A DNA stretch of 64,000 bases. It comes from JANMDU01 sp031418715. GTDB lineage: Bacteria > Pseudomonadota > Gammaproteobacteria > Burkholderiales > Burkholderiaceae_C. How positions within the stretch are numbered: position 1 is the stretch's first letter; the number at the start of each line of letters is the position of its first letter. This document shows, in pieces, positions 59,339 to 64,000 of the stretch. The translations under genes were made by a program, and so were the position numbers. The stretch lies in contig JANOJL010000023.1 of the NCBI GenBank assembly GCA_031418715.1, positions 1 to 64,000 on the forward strand, read 5' to 3'. The notes beneath the pieces are model-generated. The model worked only from the letters and a program-made list of their open reading frames with translations. It was not told the DNA's origin and did no database searches.

Positions 59339-60628
59339 ATGGCAATCGTAGAAGTCAAAGTCCCGCAACTCTCTGAATCTGTGGCCGAGGCCACCATGCT
59401 GCAATGGAAAAAGAAACCCGGCGATGCAATCGCTATTGATGAAATTTTGATCGAGATCGAGACAGACAAAGTCGTGCTCGAAGTGCCAGCGCCCAGCGCG
59501 GGTGTGTTGGCTGAAATCTTGGTGGCTGATGGCGGTATGGTGGTCTCGGGTCAGGTCATTGCGAAGATCGACAGTGCAGGCAAAGTTGGAGTTGCTCCTG
59601 CGGCCGCCGCCGTAGCTCCAGCGCCTGCTTCGGCTTCAGTTGCTGCTCCTGCAATAGCGGGTGGCTCAATGGCCGGCGTGGCCATGCCATCGGCTGCCAA
59701 GTTGATGGCAGACAACAGCTTGGCTGCAGGCTCGGTGGCTGGCTCTGGCAAAGATGGTCGCGTGACCAAGGGGGATGTATTAGGTGCTATTAACTCAGGA
59801 GCATCTAACGCAGGTAATGTAACGGCTACAGCCCTAATTTCTGTAAATATCCCAACGGGTGTGCCTACCACGGCGCTCGCGCAAGTGGCTGCGCCCGCAG
59901 TCGGCAGCTTGGCCGCGCAACTCGCTGGCCGCCCCGAGCAGCGCGTGCCCATGAGCCGCTTGCGTGCGCGTGTGGCTGAGCGTTTGCTGCAATCGCAATC
60001 GAGCAACGCGATTTTGACAACCTTCAACGAAGTCAACATGGCGCCCGTGATGGAAATGCGCAAGCGCTTCCAAGAAAAATTCGAAAAAGAATATGGCTGC
60101 AAGCTGGGCTTCATGAGCTTCTTCGTCAAAGCCGCAGTGCATGCGCTCAAAAAATTCCCGGTGCTCAATGCGTCGGTTGACGGCAGCGATATCGTCTACC
60201 ACGGCTATTTTGATGTGGGCATCGCAGTGGGCAGCCCGCGGGGTTTGGTCGTGCCAATTTTGCGCAACGCTGATCAAATGAGCTTTGCCGATATTGAGAA
60301 AAAGATCGCTGAATTCGGCAAGAAAGCAGCCGAAGGCAAGCTCGGCATGGAAGATATGACCGGTGGCACGTTCTCGATCAGCAATGGCGGCACCTTCGGC
60401 TCCATGATGTCTACCCCCATCATCAACCCGCCCCAAAGCGCCATCCTAGGCGTTCACGCCACCAAAGACCGCGCCGTGGTCGAAAACGGCGTTGTCGTCG
60501 TGCGCCCCATGAACTATTTCGCCATGAGCTACGACCACCGAATCATCGACGGCCGCGAAGCCGTGCTCGGCTTGGTGGCGATGAAAGAGGCGCTGGAAGA
60601 TCCTGCACGTTTGTTGTTTGACATCTAA
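59339..60628 (+). CDS. sucB: Dihydrolipoyllysine-residue succinyltransferase (E2) with repeat in linker
   Basis: Transfers the succinyl group to CoA in the 2-oxoglutarate dehydrogenase complex, 429 residues. Lipoyl domain with the modified lysine in IETDKVVLEV (about residue 43), an Ala/Pro-rich linker, the E3-binding domain (PSAAKLMADNSLAAG then DGRVTKGDVLGAI, about 117-151), and the catalytic domain ending SYDHRIIDGREAV with its active histidine. Residues ~149-170 (AINSGASNAGNVTATALISV) are encoded by an inverted dispersed-repeat copy, lying in the flexible linker after the E3-binding domain. Confidence 0.97.
   Translation: MAIVEVKVPQLSESVAEATMLQWKKKPGDAIAIDEILIEIETDKVVLEVPAPSAGVLAEILVADGGMVVSGQVIAKIDSAGKVGVAPAAAAVAPAPASASVAAPAIAGGSMAGVAMPSAAKLMADNSLAAGSVAGSGKDGRVTKGDVLGAINSGASNAGNVTATALISVNIPTGVPTTALAQVAAPAVGSLAAQLAGRPEQRVPMSRLRARVAERLLQSQSSNAILTTFNEVNMAPVMEMRKRFQEKFEKEYGCKLGFMSFFVKAAVHALKKFPVLNASVDGSDIVYHGYFDVGIAVGSPRGLVVPILRNADQMSFADIEKKIAEFGKKAAEGKLGMEDMTGGTFSISNGGTFGSMMSTPIINPPQSAILGVHATKDRAVVENGVVVVRPMNYFAMSYDHRIIDGREAVLGLVAMKEALEDPARLLFDI
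59782..59849 (-). repeat. Dispersed TGCGCAGAG element, copy 18 (inside sucB)
   Basis: In reverse orientation: GTGCTATTAACTCAGGAGCA, then TCTAACGCAGGTAATGTAAC, then GGCTACAGCCCTAATTTC. More diverged but with the same order of blocks as the murI copy. Confidence 0.7.
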
Positions 60629-60634
60629 GTAAAA

Positions 60635-60940
60635 ATGAGCCAAGTCCGTTATGGTCAAGAAGTTGCCACTGAAACACCTGCGGGTGGAATCAGTGGCATC
60701 CTCTGCAAATCGATTGTTGACGGACGCATCACTTTTTTCTTGAGAGTCACAGCGCCCAATGGTGAAACGCAAGACTATGACCTTCGGCATGACGATTTGA
60801 GCATCACCATTGCGCAGGATGAGTTGGCCTCTTTTTATCGATTAGAAAATGGTCGGCAAATTTTGGATCACTCATCGAGTGTTTTGGGATTGGCTAAACT
60901 TGATGCTGATGCCGAGTTGCTTCAAAAGGAGAGTCTGTGA
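60635..60940 (+). CDS. Small protein of unknown function in the odh operon
   Basis: A 101-residue acidic protein with no family I recognise. Beta-strand-like stretches (DGRITFFLRVTAPNGETQDY) suggest a small soluble fold. It starts 7 bp after sucB, and its TGA overlaps the next ATG by one base (TGATG), so it is coupled to the DUF29 gene. Confidence 0.7.
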   Translation: MSQVRYGQEVATETPAGGISGILCKSIVDGRITFFLRVTAPNGETQDYDLRHDDLSITIAQDELASFYRLENGRQILDHSSSVLGLAKLDADAELLQKESL

Positions 60941-61395
60941 TGCAAGCTAACCAACTTTACGACCAAGACACTGCCGCTTGGGCTGCGGCGAACGCAGACC
61001 TGTTGCGCCAGCGTCGCTTTGGTGAATTGGATGTTCCGCATTTGATTGAGGAGTTGGAAGACATGGGCAAAAGTGAACGCCGTGCACTGGAGAGTCATTT
61101 ATCAGTGCTACTGATGCATCTGCTCAAGTGGGAACATCAACCTTCCATGCGTAGTAACAGTTGGAAGCTCTCAATCGAGAATGCGCGACAGAGTATTGAA
61201 GATAGCATCGAGGACAGCCCGAGCTTGAAACCTAAGCTAGAAGATGATGCTTTCATTGCGCGCGCCTATACCAAGGCGCGCAGGACTGCGGCTATCGAAA
61301 CTGGTTTAGAGCTAACAACATTTCCAGAGCAATGTACGGTTTCAATCCAAGAAGCTCTGAATGATCCGACTCGATTCCTGCTAGAAGTCAAATGA
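60940..61395 (+). CDS. DUF29 family protein
   Basis: A 151-residue protein matching DUF29: LYDQDTAAWAAANADLLRQR, then HLIEELEDMGKSERRALESH, LLMHLLKWEHQP and a helical C-terminus. The family is common in cyanobacteria and proteobacteria; its function is unknown. ATG at 60940 overlaps the upstream stop; its own stop overlaps the next start by 4 bp. Confidence 0.85.
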   Translation: MQANQLYDQDTAAWAAANADLLRQRRFGELDVPHLIEELEDMGKSERRALESHLSVLLMHLLKWEHQPSMRSNSWKLSIENARQSIEDSIEDSPSLKPKLEDDAFIARAYTKARRTAAIETGLELTTFPEQCTVSIQEALNDPTRFLLEVK

Positions 61396-61663
61396 ATCTT
61401 GAAAAACTGATTGATCAATTGGTAATGATGGATAAAGTAGCAATAACGATCCTCTTTGCTCCATTGTGTATTGGCATACTGATAATTGGTTTTGAATCGT
61501 TTGAGAGGCCAGGAGACTGCCGTAGCATCGGTGGAGTTATGTGTTGGAGTCACGCGATCGTCGTCTTTGGATCAATGTGGTCTGTTCCTATCGCATTGAT
61601 AATTTTTCTGACCAGTGCTGTTGCGCGGCGCTGTTTGAGAAAGCAAAAACTGAAAGAAAGTAA

Positions 61664-61667
<4 letters not shown>
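61392..61667 (+). CDS. Small membrane protein of unknown function
   Basis: A 91-residue protein with two hydrophobic helices (about 17-35 and 50-76) and a basic C-terminal tail (RRCLRKQKLKESK). No family recognised. The start overlaps the DUF29 stop and its stop overlaps lpdA by 4 bp, so it is fully embedded in the operon. Confidence 0.68.
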
Positions 61668-63091
<1,424 letters not shown>

Positions 63092-63107
63092 AATTTAATA
63101 CATTAAT

Positions 63108-63271
63108 GCCGGACGCAGAAGACGCAAAGATTGCGCAGAAGACGCAAAAGAAGACAGAAGAAAGGAAGACAAAAATTTTCTTTCAAAATGCATTAGTGCA
63201 TGTATGTCGTTGACGAATTTTTTGTATTTTTTTGCGTCTTCTGCGTAACCTTTGCGCCTTCTGCGTCCGGC
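63108..63271. repeat. Large ACGCAGA hairpin element between lpdA and zapE
   Basis: Left arm GCCGGACGCAGAAGACGCAA onward; right arm ends GCGCCTTCTGCGTCCGGC. Arms of ~40 bp, nearly identical to those of the element between nirB and nirD, around an A/T-rich loop. Confidence 0.9.
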
Positions 63272-63292
63272 TGTTGAATTTCTCCCTCAAGC

Positions 63293-64000
63293 ATGTCAGT
63301 AACCCAAGCCTACGAAGCCGAGCTAAAGCTGCGCGGGTACACCAGTGACCCCGCGCAGCTCAGAGCCGTCGAGGCTTTGCAGCGTTGTGCGGATGAGTGG
63401 GCGGCATTCAAAGAGAAGCGCTCGAATGCGTTTAAGAAGCTGATCAATCGGCCCGACATTCCCAAAGGCGTTTATATGTATGGCGGGGTGGGGCGGGGCA
63501 AGAGCTTTTTGATGGATTGCTTTTTCAATGCCGTGCCGATCCAGAGGAAGACGCGACTGCATTTTCACGAGTTCATGCGTGAGGTGCATCGCGAGTTGGC
63601 GGATTTGCAAGGGACAGTCAATCCGCTTGATGAGCTGGGTAAGCGCATTTCTAAGCGCTATCGGCTGATTTGCTTTGATGAATTTCATGTGGCCGACATC
63701 ACCGATGCGATGATCTTGCATCGCTTGCTCGATGCGTTGTTTAAAAACGGCGTGGGCATGGTGACGACGAGCAATTTCACTCCCGATGGCCTCTATCCCA
63801 ATGGCTTGCACCGCGACCGCATCTTGCCTGCGATTGAGTTGCTTAAATCCGAGATGCAAGTGCTTAGCGTGGACAACGGCACAGATTACCGTCGCCGCAC
63901 GTTTGAAAAAGTGCGCATGTATCACACGCCGCTGGGCGAATTGGCTGATCAGGCCATGAACCAAGCGTTTACCGATCTGGCGGAATCACGCGATGAAAGC
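63293..64000 (+). CDS. zapE: Cell division protein ZapE (AFG1-like ATPase), 3' end outside window
   Basis: The first 236 residues of an AFG1/ZapE P-loop ATPase. Walker A is GGVGRGKSFLMD, Walker B is LICFDEFHVAD, and the segment FHEFMREVHRELADLQG is conserved. In E. coli ZapE binds FtsZ and promotes constriction under stress. The start is ATG at 63293, just after a hairpin element. The frame is open to the last base. Confidence 0.93.
   Translation, partial: MSVTQAYEAELKLRGYTSDPAQLRAVEALQRCADEWAAFKEKRSNAFKKLINRPDIPKGVYMYGGVGRGKSFLMDCFFNAVPIQRKTRLHFHEFMREVHRELADLQGTVNPLDELGKRISKRYRLICFDEFHVADITDAMILHRLLDALFKNGVGMVTTSNFTPDGLYPNGLHRDRILPAIELLKSEMQVLSVDNGTDYRRRTFEKVRMYHTPLGELADQAMNQAFTDLAESRDES

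Overview
The window reads as a 64 kb piece of a chromosome from a betaproteobacterium of the order Burkholderiales, most likely a relative of the Comamonadaceae. The evidence is an rpsF-priB-rpsR-rplI operon, a class I iron-sulfur fumarase, an sucA-sucB-lpdA-zapE order, an assimilatory nirB-nirD-nasA-cobA cluster next to a fused PP2C phosphatase/kinase, a CIRCE element in front of rpoH, and interspersed repeats of a kind abundant in that family. I see no rRNA, tRNA, CRISPR array, prophage or intact insertion sequence. One RNA gene is present, the 4.5S SRP RNA (ffs), on the minus strand near 50.0 kb.

Layout. 0-7.5 kb: the end of an unknown gene, an exported MsrB/MsrA pair, an AAA_14 ATPase with its own palindromic promoter, a GlxA-type regulator, a MAPEG protein, a TPR/O-GlcNAc-transferase-like protein and a lipoprotein. 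7.5-15 kb: acetyl-CoA synthetase, a UPF0114 protein, two divergent DUF2189 membrane proteins with an FNR-type box between them, a DUF2788 protein, fumarase, and a zinc-ribbon/glutaredoxin protein. 15-23 kb: a Fic gene remnant, murI, a two-gene RND efflux operon and a Tat-exported PhoD phosphatase. 23-38 kb: a flavoprotein, a sterol-desaturase-like hydroxylase and the nitrate assimilation block (nirB-nirD-nasA-ybiB-cobA, plus narK and the fused phosphatase/kinase). The nirB and narK promoters both show NtrC-like and sigma-54-like sites. 37.7-45.6 kb: the ribosomal operon, a 7TM-DISM protein with a degenerate GGDEF domain, rpoH, trxA and the start of an AddAB-like nuclease/helicase pair. 45.6-56 kb: the helicase, a lone HNH endonuclease, ffs, a GNAT, a DeoR regulator with a divergent DUF4406 gene, rpmB-rpmG, a broken DUF2867 gene, and a small regulon under a GbsR/MarR-like repressor. 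56-64 kb: the 2-oxoglutarate dehydrogenase operon, with three small genes between sucB and lpdA, followed by zapE (cut by the window end).

The most striking signal is a dispersed element of about 50-70 bp, with core GTTATAAAA...TGCGCAGAGTGCTATTGAATTCATAGT. I find about 18 copies. About half lie between genes. The others lie inside essential or housekeeping coding regions (murI, sucB, ybiB, both AddAB-like genes, a flavoprotein, an epimerase) with the reading frame kept, in both orientations and in several frames. Two unrelated repeats also sit in frame: an AATTAATT/GACCCC palindrome in nasA and a VRTEPVEV-coding unit in the helicase. A further family of large hairpins built from ACGCAGA-like units separates genes within operons (nirB/nirD, sucA/sucB, lpdA/zapE). 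Another shared signal is an identical 24-bp promoter core followed at once by a hairpin and T-run in front of both rpsF and rpmB.
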